DNA from: TMED14 sp002167805
Lineage (GTDB): Bacteria; Bacteroidota; Bacteroidia; Flavobacteriales; Schleiferiaceae
Length of the DNA stretch: 64,000 bases
NCBI GenBank assembly: GCA_965655795.1
Contig: CBFHHY010000001.1
Coordinates: forward strand, 186,001-250,000
Reading direction: 5' to 3'
The stretch's first letter is position 1; each line of letters starts with the position of its first letter. The notes under the pieces were generated by a model, which ran no database searches, was not told where the DNA came from, and saw only the letters and a program-made list of their open reading frames with translations. The position numbers and the translations under genes are program-made. Shown piece by piece: positions 37,043-46,462 of the stretch.

Positions 37043-37699
37043 ATGGAGACCAATAAAACAAAAGAAGCATTATTTTCTAAGAAGAACAGAAAGTTACTTA
37101 GCGATCCAATGAATATCAATAACCCAATAACGGTTCAAGTATTGGGAATTTGCAGTGCTTTGGCAATAACCGTGAAACTTAAGCCAGCTGTTGTAATGAG
37201 TCTGTCAGTTATAGTCGTAATGGCTCTAGCTAATGTAATTACATCACTTATGAGGAATATGATTCCAAATAGAATTCGAATCATAGTTCAACTCGTTGTT
37301 GTTGCAACACTTGTAATTCTTGTTGATCAAGTGCTCAAAGCTTTTGTCTATGATGTAAGTAAGCAATTGTCAGTATTTGTTGGTTTGATCATCACCAACT
37401 GTATAATAATGGGAAGGATCGAAGCATTTTCATTAGGAAATACTCCATGGAAATCTTTTCTTGATGGAATAGGGAATGGAGCCTCTTATGGATTGATTTT
37501 GATTGTAGTTTCTTTTTTTAGAGAACTTTTTGGTAATGGGACACTTTATGATTATCCGGTAATGGAAAAATTGGGATTGTATGAATTAGGCTATCATAAC
37601 AATGGCATGATGTTATTACCTCCCATGGCTTTGATTGTGGTTGCCGTTATAATCTGGTGGCAGAGATCAAAGACACCTTCGTTAATAGAAAAAGATTAA
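37043..37699 (+). CDS. nqrD: Na+-translocating NADH:quinone reductase subunit D
   Basis: Integral membrane subunit, 218 aa with about six helices. Conserved features include the cysteine-containing ICSALAIT (helix 1) and ITNCIIMGRIEAF (helix 4), whose cysteines with those of NqrE bind the intramembrane 2Fe-2S centre. DGIGNGASYGLILI and FFRELFGNGTL also fit. Homologous to RnfE and NqrE; position in the operon settles NqrD. Confidence 0.95.
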   Translation: METNKTKEALFSKKNRKLLSDPMNINNPITVQVLGICSALAITVKLKPAVVMSLSVIVVMALANVITSLMRNMIPNRIRIIVQLVVVATLVILVDQVLKAFVYDVSKQLSVFVGLIITNCIIMGRIEAFSLGNTPWKSFLDGIGNGASYGLILIVVSFFRELFGNGTLYDYPVMEKLGLYELGYHNNGMMLLPPMALIVVAVIIWWQRSKTPSLIEKD

Positions 37700-37716
37700 A
37701 GTAAAGAGAAAAAAAT

Positions 37717-38334
37717 ATGCAAGAGTTAATTAACATTTTTGTCAAAAGCATCTTTATAGATAACATGATCTTTGCCTATTTTTTAGGGATGTGCTCTTAT
37801 TTAGCTGTCTCAAAAACAGTAAAAACTGGAATGGGTTTGGGTTTAGCAGTAACATTTGTACTTACAATAACTGTTCCTGTTAATTACCTTCTGCAGACTA
37901 GGATTTTAGACAAAGGGGCTCTTGCTTGGTTGGACCCTTCTTTTTCTGATGTGGATTTGAGTTTTTTGAGTTTCATTATGTTCATTGCTGTTATTGCAGC
38001 AATGGTTCAGCTTGTTGAAATGATTGTAGAAAAATTTGCTCCAGCATTGTACTCAGCACTTGGTATATTTTTACCCTTGATCGCTGTGAATTGTTCAATA
38101 TTAGGTGGCTCTTTGTTTATGCAAGAGAGAGCTTATTCAACAATTGGGCAGGCTACGGCTTTTGGCTTTGGTTCTGGTATAGGTTGGCTATTGGCTGTCC
38201 TCGCAATTGCTGCAATTCGCGAGAGATTAAAATATTCTCATGTTCCACCTGCTCTCAGGGGTTTGGGTATAACGTTCATGATCACCGGATTAATGGGTAT
38301 AGCTTTCATGAGTTTTATGGGTATTAAATTATAA
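37717..38334 (+). CDS. nqrE: Na+-translocating NADH:quinone reductase subunit E
   Basis: Integral membrane subunit, 205 aa, about six helices, homologous to RnfA and NqrD. Conserved segments: IDNMIFAYFLGMCSYLAVSK with the cluster-ligand cysteine in GMCSYL, PLIAVNCSILGGSLFMQER with the second cysteine, and FGFGSGIGWLLA. Starts 17 bases after nqrD and ends 13 bases before nqrF. Confidence 0.95.
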   Translation: MQELINIFVKSIFIDNMIFAYFLGMCSYLAVSKTVKTGMGLGLAVTFVLTITVPVNYLLQTRILDKGALAWLDPSFSDVDLSFLSFIMFIAVIAAMVQLVEMIVEKFAPALYSALGIFLPLIAVNCSILGGSLFMQERAYSTIGQATAFGFGSGIGWLLAVLAIAAIRERLKYSHVPPALRGLGITFMITGLMGIAFMSFMGIKL

Positions 38335-38347
38335 TTTTATCATAGTT

Positions 38348-39658
38348 ATGTTTTTAGCTTTATCGAGTTCTGTAGTTGTTTTATCTAGCGTAGTTGTTTT
38401 TACACTCGTAATTCTAGCTTTAGTTACAATTTTGCTGCAGGCGAAAGCTCGTCTCTCTCCCTCGGGCCCAGTAAAGTTGGATATAAATGGAGATACTGTT
38501 GAAATTGAATCAGGTTCCACTTTATTATCGACTCTGAGTGAGCAGAAAATCTTTCTACCCTCGGCCTGTGGTGGTGGAGGAACTTGTGGTATGTGTGAGT
38601 GTCAAATTCCTGAAGGCGGTGGAGAGATTCTTCAAACAGAAAAGGGTTTTTTCAATCGAAAGCAGATCGCTGATAATTGGCGTTTAGGTTGCCAGGTAAA
38701 GGTAAAGAATGACATGAAGGTCATTGTTCCAGATGAAATATTTGGAATTAAAAAGTGGGAGTGTGAGGTCGTATCTAACTATAACGTAGCATCTTTTATT
38801 AAAGAGTTCGTAGTTAAGCTCCCTGAAGGTGAGAATTTAGACTTTTTAGCAGGTGGCTATATTCAAGTGGATGTACCTGAGGTGAATGTTGATTTTAAGA
38901 ATATAGATATTACTGCTCATCCTCGTTTGGGAAAGAAAGATGATGAATTCAAAGGTGAGTGGGATAAGTTTGGACTTTGGGATTTAAAAATGAATAATCC
39001 AGAGCCTTTATTCAGGGCATACTCAATGGCAAACCATCCAGCTGAAGGAAATATTGTTATGTTAAACATAAGAATTGCCACCCCGCCTTGGGATAGAGCC
39101 AAAGGTGGATGGATGAATGTGAATCCTGGTGTTTGCTCCTCCTATGTTTTTGATTTGAAAGCGGGCGATAAGGTTACAATTTCAGGACCATATGGAGATT
39201 TTCACATAAAGGATTCGGATACAGAAATGATTTACATAGGCGGAGGAGCTGGAATGGCCCCTATGCGTTCCCATCTTTTCCATTTGTTTCATACTTTAAA
39301 AACGGGTCGAAAAGTCAGCTACTGGTATGGCGGGAGATCAAGGAGAGAGTTATTTTATATCGACGATTTTGAAAATATCGAAAAACAGTTTCCTAATTTT
39401 ACGTTTCATATGGTCTTATCTGAGCCTTTGCCTGAGGATAATTGGAATGCCAAAAGTAGCCTAGATGACAAGGGAGATGGATTTACAGGTTTTGTTCACC
39501 AAGCATTAATTGATAACTACCTTGGAGATCATGAAAGTCCGGAAGATATAGAATATTATTTCTGTGGCCCTCCAATGATGAATGCCGCGGTTTTAAAGAT
39601 GGTAGATGACTTTGGTGTGCCCCCAGAGAATGTAGCTTTTGACGATTTTGGAGGATAA
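38348..39658 (+). CDS. nqrF: Na+-translocating NADH:quinone reductase subunit F
   Basis: NADH-oxidising entry subunit, 436 aa. An N-terminal helix (residues 8-30) anchors it; a 2Fe-2S ferredoxin domain follows with cluster cysteines C74, C80, C83 and C115; then an FNR-like FAD domain (RAYSMANHPAE, the FAD motif RxYS) and NADH domain (GGAGMAPMRSHLF, SYWYGGRSRRELFY, YYFCGPPMMNAAV). Last structural gene of the block; a 61-base gap with its own -7 box separates it from apbE. Confidence 0.96.
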   Translation: MFLALSSSVVVLSSVVVFTLVILALVTILLQAKARLSPSGPVKLDINGDTVEIESGSTLLSTLSEQKIFLPSACGGGGTCGMCECQIPEGGGEILQTEKGFFNRKQIADNWRLGCQVKVKNDMKVIVPDEIFGIKKWECEVVSNYNVASFIKEFVVKLPEGENLDFLAGGYIQVDVPEVNVDFKNIDITAHPRLGKKDDEFKGEWDKFGLWDLKMNNPEPLFRAYSMANHPAEGNIVMLNIRIATPPWDRAKGGWMNVNPGVCSSYVFDLKAGDKVTISGPYGDFHIKDSDTEMIYIGGGAGMAPMRSHLFHLFHTLKTGRKVSYWYGGRSRRELFYIDDFENIEKQFPNFTFHMVLSEPLPEDNWNAKSSLDDKGDGFTGFVHQALIDNYLGDHESPEDIEYYFCGPPMMNAAVLKMVDDFGVPPENVAFDDFGG

Positions 39659-39704
39659 TTGAAAAATATTTATCCCTAAATTAATCTAAAAGGGAAACAA
39701 GTTT

Positions 39705-39712
39705 TAAGTTTG
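39705..39712 (+). promoter_or_regulatory. -7 box of apbE
   Basis: TAAGTTTG fits TAnnTTTG and ends 7 bases before the apbE ATG, suggesting apbE can be transcribed separately from nqrA-F. Confidence 0.5.
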
Positions 39713-39719
39713 GCGGATA

Positions 39720-40721
39720 ATGCGCTATTTACTCTCATCTTTTTTGATTCTTTTCATTTTTGGTTGCCAGCGAAAACATGGTACTGTAATGAATTATGAA
39801 GGGTCGGCTCAGGGCACTTCGTTTCAGGTGAAAATATTTTACCCAGAAGGATTTAGTGGTAAACAAATCGATGAAAATATTATTCAAGGTTGGTTATCTC
39901 ATTATAATAAAATTGCATCTCCTTGGGATCCAGATTCTGAAATTTCAAAATTAAATTCGGGAGATACCGTAGCTCTTTCTAAGGAAATGTTCCAATTATG
40001 CCAATTGGCTTTTAGCGCCAAAGTTTCTACTAACGGCGTTGTTGATCCAACCTTACAACCTTTAATTGAAGCCTGGGGGTTTGGTGTGAGTAAGGGGTAT
40101 TTACATTTTGGGGATACCACGAAAGTAAAGGCGCTCATGAAATTTGTGGGTGATGATAAGTGGCTGCCAAAAAAAATAGACTTTTGGGCTTGGCCAAAAA
40201 ATGTTCAATTAAATTTTATGAGTTTAGCCCAAGGGCATTCTGTTGATATTATTATCGATTCTATTAAATCAAGAGGAGCTGATGCTGCTTTTGTTGAAGT
40301 AGGAGGAGAAATAAAAACATTTGGTAAAAAACCCTCGGGGGATAGTTTTTTGATCGGAATTGAACAACCCATCTTAGAAAAAAGAGATGAATTTCAGGTA
40401 CTTGTTCCACTGCAAAATAGAGCTTTAGCAACTTCAGGTAATTATAGAAATTTTAGGATTGATTCTTTGAATGGAATTAAGTACAGTCATACTTTAAACG
40501 CTTTTTCTGGTTGGCCAATTGAGACTGAAATTAAAAGCTCCACAGTCATAGGAGCTTCGTGTGCCTTAGCAGATGCATTAGCAACAGCTTTTCTAGCGAT
40601 GCCCTTGAATCAGGTTCAGTCCTGGCTGGATAATAATCAAGAATGGGATGCATATCTTATATATCAAAACAAAAAGGGAGAACTAGAGGTTTGGTCTAGT
40701 CTTGAAGATATATATAATTAA
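39720..40721 (+). CDS. apbE: FAD:protein FMN transferase (lipoprotein)
   Basis: Flavin transferase that attaches FMN to threonines of NqrB and NqrC in the periplasm; 333 aa. The lipoprotein signal is MRYLLSSFLILFIFGC (Cys16). ApbE features are EGSAQGTSFQVKIFYP, IASPWDPDSEISKLNSG, VDPTLQPLIEAWGFG and AFVEVGGEIKTFGKKPSG, LATSGNYRNFRID. Position right after nqrF explains its job. Its stop overlaps the stop of a convergent small Cys4 membrane protein gene by 4 bases. Confidence 0.94.
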   Translation: MRYLLSSFLILFIFGCQRKHGTVMNYEGSAQGTSFQVKIFYPEGFSGKQIDENIIQGWLSHYNKIASPWDPDSEISKLNSGDTVALSKEMFQLCQLAFSAKVSTNGVVDPTLQPLIEAWGFGVSKGYLHFGDTTKVKALMKFVGDDKWLPKKIDFWAWPKNVQLNFMSLAQGHSVDIIIDSIKSRGADAAFVEVGGEIKTFGKKPSGDSFLIGIEQPILEKRDEFQVLVPLQNRALATSGNYRNFRIDSLNGIKYSHTLNAFSGWPIETEIKSSTVIGASCALADALATAFLAMPLNQVQSWLDNNQEWDAYLIYQNKKGELEVWSSLEDIYN

Positions 40722-40933
40722 GAACTTGCTGCACTTGTATTTTGGCATTGCTCATTCGGTTCAGCACCACATAATGCACAATTTTCGCCTTCCGGATTTA
40801 AGAAAGGGCTATTGCTTGCGCATGTACCTGAGAACTCGCCATTTTTTTTTGACCATACTTTAATTGCCATACCGAGTAGACCAAACCCTAATAATAGGGC
40901 TGCAACAAGAATGACTTTCAACACTACAAGCAT
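40718..40933 (-). CDS. Small Cys-rich single-pass membrane protein beside nqr/apbE (NqrM-like in layout)
   Basis: 71 aa. One transmembrane helix at about residues 4-26 is followed by a short tail with four cysteines: C38 (FSGTCAS), C52 and C55 (ENCALC), C63 (NEQC). Bacteroidota carry similar 'membrane or secreted' proteins near nqr/apbE genes (recalled). The layout, one helix plus G-x-C and later clustered cysteines, resembles the gammaproteobacterial NqrM (DUF539) required for Na+-NQR maturation, thought to deliver iron for the NqrD/NqrE cluster; homology is not demonstrated. It converges on apbE with a 4-base overlap. A near-consensus -7 box (TAAATTCG) ends 4 bases before the ATG. Confidence 0.8.
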   Translation of the reverse strand: MLVVLKVILVAALLLGFGLLGMAIKVWSKKNGEFSGTCASNSPFLNPEGENCALCGAEPNEQCQNTSAASS

Positions 40934-40995
40934 TTAGCGAATTTACGATTCTCAAATGAAATTTTTGTAAAGTGGTAAAATTTTAAAATCGCTAC

Positions 40996-42024
40996 TTAAG
41001 CTTCAATCTCAATCAAGTTAACCTCTGGTTCAAGTTTAATTTGAAATTTCTCTTGAACATCTCGTTTAACTCGCTTAGCAAACTCCCATAATTCTTCACC
41101 TGTTGAGTTTCCGTGATTAACTAGAACCAATGCTTGCTTATCATGCATTCCCGCATCTTTATGAGATTTACCTTTCCAACCGGATTTTTCAATAAGCCAA
41201 GCTCCTGAAAGTTTGATTTGATTATCAGACTGTTTATAAAATGGAATTTTTGGATATTCTTTTTGCAAAGTTTTGAGCTGATCTAATCCTACCATAGGGT
41301 TTTTAAAAAAACTTCCAGCATTTCCTAGCAATTTGGGGTTAGGAAGCTTGCTGTTTCGAATAGTTATAACAACTTTGGATATGTTAGATAAGGATTTCTT
41401 GAGACCATATTTTTTCAATTCTTCACGGATCGCTCCATATTCCGTGTTGTAATTATGATTATTCTTTGTTAGCTGAAAATTCACTGACAATATCACCCCA
41501 TTATTTCGTCTTATTGTTTTAAAAATACTCGTTCGATATCCAAATTTGCAATCTTTATTGGATATCTTTTCTATCTCCCCAGTATTCCAGTCGAAGTATC
41601 TGACAGACTCAATAGAGTCTTTTACCTCTACTCCATATGCACCAATATTTTGAATGGGTGCGGTTCCGACATGCCCAGGTATTAGTGATAAGTTTTCAAT
41701 TCCACCATATTCATGATCAATAGACCAGGTCACAAAGTCATGCCAAGAATGTCCTGCTGAAACTTGAATCAATACATGATTTTCGTATTCTTCCAAAACC
41801 GATATGCCATCCCATTCAATTTTTGCAACAGAACCTTTAATTTGAGAACAAAGTAAAATATTGCTTCCTCCAGAGATAAGAAGCTTATGCTTAGGATATC
41901 CATCAGGGTGCTTTTGATATTCATGAACATCTGTTTCTTTCTTTAAGTGGAACAATCTCTGAGCTATGCAACTTGTACCAAAGCTATTGTAATCCTTAAG
42001 GTTTGCATTTTCAGTGATTCGCAT
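40996..42024 (-). CDS. murB: UDP-N-acetylmuramate dehydrogenase
   Basis: NADPH- and FAD-dependent reductase forming UDP-MurNAc in peptidoglycan synthesis; 342 aa, type I MurB length. The FAD-binding motif is KLLISGGSNILL, with GIENLSLIPGHVGTAPIQNIGAYGVEV, YRTSIFKTI, the catalytic serine in LGNAGSFFKNP and the C-terminal glutamate in FQIKLEPEVNLI. Its start overlaps the aminotransferase 3' end by 14 bases. Confidence 0.94.
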   Translation of the reverse strand: MRITENANLKDYNSFGTSCIAQRLFHLKKETDVHEYQKHPDGYPKHKLLISGGSNILLCSQIKGSVAKIEWDGISVLEEYENHVLIQVSAGHSWHDFVTWSIDHEYGGIENLSLIPGHVGTAPIQNIGAYGVEVKDSIESVRYFDWNTGEIEKISNKDCKFGYRTSIFKTIRRNNGVILSVNFQLTKNNHNYNTEYGAIREELKKYGLKKSLSNISKVVITIRNSKLPNPKLLGNAGSFFKNPMVGLDQLKTLQKEYPKIPFYKQSDNQIKLSGAWLIEKSGWKGKSHKDAGMHDKQALVLVNHGNSTGEELWEFAKRVKRDVQEKFQIKLEPEVNLIEIEA

Positions 42025-43219
42025 GGGTAGATTCTAGATATTTTTTTAGCCCGTGTTCTAAGCAGTCCATTGCTCTTTGAAGTTCTTTTATTTTTAATAC
42101 ATAAGCTAATCTCACTTGCGTCCTTCCCAATTCTTGATTGGAATAAAACCCCGTGCAAGGAGCCAACATTACAGTTTCTCTTCGAAACTCAAAATCTTTG
42201 AGCATCCATTGACAAAAATGATCTGAATTATTAATTGGCAATTCTGCCACACAATAAAAGGCTCCAGAGGGATTTGAGCATTTCACCCCAGGAATTTTAT
42301 TTAGTCGATTTACCATATAATTTCTTCGACTTATGTACTCATCAATAACCTTGGTAAAATAGTTTTTATCCGTTTCTAATGCAGCTTCAGATACTATTTG
42401 CGCTAAAGTAGGAGGCGATAATCGTGCCTGGGCAAATTTCATTGCTGAGTTCATGAATATTTTGTTTTTACTCGCAATCAATCCAATTCTGGCACCGCAT
42501 AGGCTATATCTTTTGGAGACAGAGTCTATTAAAATACCGTTTTCTTCCATACCCTCTAGACTTAGAATAGATTTATGTTTTTTTCCATCGTAAGCAAACT
42601 CACGATAAACTTCATCACTTATTACATATAGATCATGTTCGATTGCGATTGATCGAATTCGTTCAAGTTCAATGTTATCGTATAGCCGACCTGTAGGATT
42701 TCCTGGGTTACAGAGGATAATTGCTTTTGTTTTTTCTGATATTAAAGATTTAATTGTTTCACTCGCTGGCAGCGCAAAATCCTCTTTAAGCAAACATGTT
42801 AATGGGAGTACGCTTACACCTGCAGAGGTTGAAAACCCGAGGTAGTTAGCGTAATAAGGTTCTGGAATTATAACTTCATCTCCCGGGTCACAAACGCAGC
42901 TTACAGCGAAAGATAAAGCTTCTGAGCCCCCCGTTGTAATGATAATTTCTTCGGGTGAAATTTCGATTTGTTTTTCCTGGTAATACTTAGATAATTTAAT
43001 TCTATAGGATTCAAATCCATTTGAGGGAGCATAGCTAAGGGTTTCGATTTTATGCTTTTTAATGGAATCTAAAGCATTTTTTGGACTCGCTATATCTGGT
43101 TGTCCAATATTTAAATGATGGATATGAACGCCTTTTTTTTCAGCTTTTAAAGCGAAAGGAGCTAGCTTCCGAATCGGAGATTCTGGCATCAAGTGCGCTC
43201 GTTTAGATACTTTGGGCAT
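42011..43219 (-). CDS. Pyridoxal-phosphate aminotransferase, class I/II (AspC-like)
   Basis: PLP enzyme of 402 aa. Motifs: HHLNIGQPDI, TTGGSEALSFAVS, CNPGNPTGRLYDNIELE, YVISDEVYREFAYDG, and the PLP lysine in DSVSKRYSLCGARIGLIAS. The start at 43219 preserves the conserved MPKVSKRAHLMPESPIRKL opening of Bacteroidota family members. Substrate specificity (aspartate, aromatic or other) is open. It lies directly downstream of the DUF1573 gene terminator and overlaps murB. Confidence 0.9.
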   Translation of the reverse strand: MPKVSKRAHLMPESPIRKLAPFALKAEKKGVHIHHLNIGQPDIASPKNALDSIKKHKIETLSYAPSNGFESYRIKLSKYYQEKQIEISPEEIIITTGGSEALSFAVSCVCDPGDEVIIPEPYYANYLGFSTSAGVSVLPLTCLLKEDFALPASETIKSLISEKTKAIILCNPGNPTGRLYDNIELERIRSIAIEHDLYVISDEVYREFAYDGKKHKSILSLEGMEENGILIDSVSKRYSLCGARIGLIASKNKIFMNSAMKFAQARLSPPTLAQIVSEAALETDKNYFTKVIDEYISRRNYMVNRLNKIPGVKCSNPSGAFYCVAELPINNSDHFCQWMLKDFEFRRETVMLAPCTGFYSNQELGRTQVRLAYVLKIKELQRAMDCLEHGLKKYLESTHANH

Positions 43220-43233
43220 AGACTATGATATTC

Positions 43234-43266
43234 AAAAAAAAACCGCTGACATAGGACAGCGGGTTT
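43234..43266 (-). terminator. Intrinsic terminator after the DUF1573 gene
   Basis: On the minus strand CCGCTG and CAGCGG form a 6-bp GC stem (43243-43248 with 43257-43262) around an 8-base loop, followed by nine T. In the plus sense the stem is followed by five T, so it may also work that way. Confidence 0.8.
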
Positions 43267-43300
43267 TTGGTCAAGAATGTTTCCATTTTTTGGTGTCTTC

Positions 43301-43747
43301 TTATTTTGAAATTTTCGAAGACTCTTTTGATTTTTTAACTGGTGAGGTATTTACAGCTGCAATATCCTTTACATTTCCTTTGATCGTTAACACTTTTGTC
43401 GGAGTTTTCGAATTGCTTTGAACTGTTACCGTTTTTTGAAAGCGTCCAACTCTTCTGGTATCATATTTCACCTTAATTGCAGCACTTTCACCAGGTGCGA
43501 TAGGTGTTCTTGGCCACTGAGGCACGGTGCAACCACATGAGCCTACACAATTAGAAATAATTAGAGGTTCTTTTCCAGTATTAGTAAATGTAAATTCTCT
43601 CGCTCCATTTGCATTTTTTTCAATTGTGCCGTAGTTAATGGTTTCCGTATCAAAAGCAAGCTCCGCAGAGTTTGGGTTTGACTCCTGGCCATACATATTC
43701 AGGGTTGAAGCTAAAAGAAAAGCAGTTGTTGTAATGAAATTTCTCAT
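43301..43747 (-). CDS. DUF1573 secreted protein
   Basis: 148 aa with a signal peptide (MRNFITTTAFLLASTLNMYGQ) and a single Ig-like DUF1573 domain: FDTETINYGTIEKNANG, REFTFTNTGKEPLIIS, and NCVGSCGCTVPQWP with the conserved paired cysteines. It ends in a lysine-rich tail. Function unknown; such domains are common in Bacteroidota envelopes. A TACCTTTA box (one base off the -7 consensus) lies 36 bases upstream, and a strong terminator follows. Divergent from valS. Confidence 0.88.
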   Translation of the reverse strand: MRNFITTTAFLLASTLNMYGQESNPNSAELAFDTETINYGTIEKNANGAREFTFTNTGKEPLIISNCVGSCGCTVPQWPRTPIAPGESAAIKVKYDTRRVGRFQKTVTVQSNSKTPTKVLTIKGNVKDIAAVNTSPVKKSKESSKISK

Positions 43748-43829
43748 TTGAGTTTTAGTGTTTTAATTAAATCTTTTACTAAGTAAAGGTAATCTCAACT
43801 AAACGTATGGCAAAAAAAGTTCAAGAGTC

Positions 43830-43837
43830 TACCTTTG
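43830..43837 (+). promoter_or_regulatory. -7 box of valS
   Basis: TACCTTTG matches the consensus exactly and ends 6 bases before the valS ATG at 43844. The in-frame TTG at 43835 is part of this box and is rejected as the start. Confidence 0.62.
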
Positions 43838-43843
43838 TGGAAT

Positions 43844-46459
43844 ATGAAAATTGCTTCAAAATATATTCCAGAGAATGTCGAAAAAAGTTGGTATCAACTT
43901 TGGTTAGAGGAAAAAGCCTTTTCTTCCATTCCTGATGATCGTGATTCATTTACGATTGTGATACCCCCTCCAAATGTGACTGGAGTTTTACATATGGGGC
44001 ATATGCTGAATAACACCATTCAAGATATTTTGGTCAGACGGGCTCGAATGCAAGGTTTTAACGCGTGCTGGGTTCCTGGAACAGATCATGCTTCAATTGC
44101 GACAGAGGCTAAAGTTGTTCACAAACTGCGTGAGCAAGGAATAAAAAAGTCAGATTTATCGCGTGATGATTTTCTAAAGCATGCTTGGGATTGGACAGAT
44201 AAGCATGGGGGAATAATTCTTGAGCAATTACAGAATATAGGTGCTTCGTGCGATTGGGACAGGACAGCTTTTACCATGGATAAAACCAGGACGGAATCCG
44301 TTATCAAAGTTTTTGTTGACCTCTATAATAAAGGATATATATACAGGGGGCTAAGGATGGTGCATTGGGATCCGGATGCAAAGACCTCTGTTAGTGATGA
44401 AGAAGTTATTCACAAGGATGTTGAGGCAAAATTATTTTATGTCAAATATGAAATTGTTGAACGACCTGGTGAATACATCACTATTGCGACATCTCGTCCA
44501 GAGACCATAATGGCGGACAGAGCCATAGCAATTAATCCAAAGGATGAGCGTTACATTGATTTTCACGGCCTTAATGTTCGAATTCCAATTAGCAAAGAAG
44601 AAATCCCAATTATTTTAGATGATTATGTTACTACAGACTTTGGGACAGGATGCTTAAAAGTTACTCCTGCGCACGACTGGAATGATTATGCTATTGGCCA
44701 AAAACACAACTTAGAAGTAATTGATATACTAAATGCTGATGGGACATTAAATAAAAAGGGCCTTCAATGGGAAGGAATGAATAGATTTCAGGCAAGAAGA
44801 AATATTGCAGATTATTTAGATAAAAATGGACATCTAAGCAAAATAGAGATTTATTCAACCTCAATAGGAACCTCAGAGAGAACCGGAGCGATTATTGAAC
44901 CGCGACTTTCTCTACAATGGTGGATAAAAATGCCAGAACTAGCGAAGCCTGCGATAAAAGCCATTGAAGATGGTGAAATAAGATTAATTCCCAATAAATT
45001 CAAGAATACCTACTCTCACTGGATGAACAATATCAAAGATTGGTGTATCTCTAGACAGTTATGGTGGGGACATCAGATTCCAGTTTATTTTTATGGGGAT
45101 GGTGAGGATGATTTTGTAGTAGCTACAGATCTCAATGAAGCTCTTAAAAGAGCAAAAGAGGTCTCTGGAAATAGTAGTCTTGAATTATCTGATTTAAAAC
45201 AAGACCAGGATTGTTTGGATACATGGTTTTCAAGTTGGATATGGCCCATCTCTGTTTTTGATGGATTTAATAATCCAGATAACAAGGAATTAAGTTATTA
45301 TTATCCTACTCAAGATTTGGTTACAGCTCCAGAAATTTTATTTTTCTGGGTGGCCAGAATGGTAATGGCTGGCTATGAATTTACTCAAAAAAAACCTTTT
45401 AAAAATGTTTATTTGACAGGAATTGTTCGTGACAAAAAAGGTCGAAAAATGTCCAAATCTTTAGGTAATAGTCCTGATCCTCTTGATTTGATTAAAAAAT
45501 ATGGAGCGGATGGCGTTCGAATGGGCATGCTTTTATCCTCACCTGCAGGAAATGACTTACCCTTTGACGAAGACTTATGCGTTCAAGGAAGGAATTTTTC
45601 GAATAAAATTTGGAATGCCTTGAGGCTTGTAAAAGGCTTGGAGGTCAATAGTTCATTGGAGTCTGGAAAAGTTGAAGAATGGTCAATGAAATGGTTTGAT
45701 GAGGTTCTTTCTGATACACTTATTCTGTTGGAAAATGATTTTAAAAAGTACCGACTTTCTGAAGCACTAATGAAAATCTATAAATTAATCTGGAATGACT
45801 TTTGTTCTTGGTATTTGGAGCTAATAAAGCCAGCTTATGGTGAACCGATCTCTAAAGAAACCTATGATAAGTCGATACAATTCTTTGATTCTTTGATGAA
45901 AATTCTTCATCCGTTTATGCCCTTCATTACTGAAGAGGTCTGGCATATTCTCGGAAATTATGAAAAGCATAAATTTATCAATGATCAAGTATGGCCTGAG
46001 TCAACAACTGATTCATCTAAGTATATTCAAGATTTTACTCATCTAGAAGAGCTCACAATAGCACTAAGGAATTTTAGAAAGGAAAAAAACTTATCATTTA
46101 AGGAAGGGATTGATCTTCGTGCGAAGGAAAAATTCCCTTCAGGAATTTCCGTTGTCCAAAAGCTTGTGAATGTTACTAATTTAGGTAGTGATTGGGTAGA
46201 CTCAGGTTTTTCAGTTTTAGCAGGTACAAAGGAATATCAGGTTATATTATCTAATGCTGATATGAGATTGTCTGCAGAAGAGATTTTAAATATTAAAAGG
46301 GAATTGGAGTATCTAAGGGGCTTTGAACTTTCGGTAAAGAAAAAATTACAGAACTCGAGATTCGTGGATAATGCACCAGAAAAAGTTGTGGATATAGAGC
46401 GTAAAAAATTATCAGATACCCAATCTAAAATTGCAGCTCTTGAATCAAGACTTTCATAA
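43844..46459 (+). CDS. valS: Valyl-tRNA synthetase
   Basis: Class I synthetase charging tRNA-Val, 871 aa. The nucleotide-binding signature is the HIGH-type PPPNVTGVLHMGHML and the KMSKSLGNS loop; the editing domain contains TSRPETIMAD and DFGTGCLKVTPAHDWND. Anticodon-binding and C-terminal coiled-coil arm (from about residue 800: LNIKRELEYLRGFELSVKKKL) are complete. The start at ATG 43844 is set by the overlapping promoter box. Ends 3 bases before the convergent rlmB stop. Confidence 0.96.
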   Translation: MKIASKYIPENVEKSWYQLWLEEKAFSSIPDDRDSFTIVIPPPNVTGVLHMGHMLNNTIQDILVRRARMQGFNACWVPGTDHASIATEAKVVHKLREQGIKKSDLSRDDFLKHAWDWTDKHGGIILEQLQNIGASCDWDRTAFTMDKTRTESVIKVFVDLYNKGYIYRGLRMVHWDPDAKTSVSDEEVIHKDVEAKLFYVKYEIVERPGEYITIATSRPETIMADRAIAINPKDERYIDFHGLNVRIPISKEEIPIILDDYVTTDFGTGCLKVTPAHDWNDYAIGQKHNLEVIDILNADGTLNKKGLQWEGMNRFQARRNIADYLDKNGHLSKIEIYSTSIGTSERTGAIIEPRLSLQWWIKMPELAKPAIKAIEDGEIRLIPNKFKNTYSHWMNNIKDWCISRQLWWGHQIPVYFYGDGEDDFVVATDLNEALKRAKEVSGNSSLELSDLKQDQDCLDTWFSSWIWPISVFDGFNNPDNKELSYYYPTQDLVTAPEILFFWVARMVMAGYEFTQKKPFKNVYLTGIVRDKKGRKMSKSLGNSPDPLDLIKKYGADGVRMGMLLSSPAGNDLPFDEDLCVQGRNFSNKIWNALRLVKGLEVNSSLESGKVEEWSMKWFDEVLSDTLILLENDFKKYRLSEALMKIYKLIWNDFCSWYLELIKPAYGEPISKETYDKSIQFFDSLMKILHPFMPFITEEVWHILGNYEKHKFINDQVWPESTTDSSKYIQDFTHLEELTIALRNFRKEKNLSFKEGIDLRAKEKFPSGISVVQKLVNVTNLGSDWVDSGFSVLAGTKEYQVILSNADMRLSAEEILNIKRELEYLRGFELSVKKKLQNSRFVDNAPEKVVDIERKKLSDTQSKIAALESRLS

Positions 46460-46462
46460 ATG

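Noticed and set aside
39661..39704. Hairpin TCCCT...AGGGA after nqrF as a terminator
   Set aside because: Only a 5-bp stem with a 12-base loop and no T tract after it.
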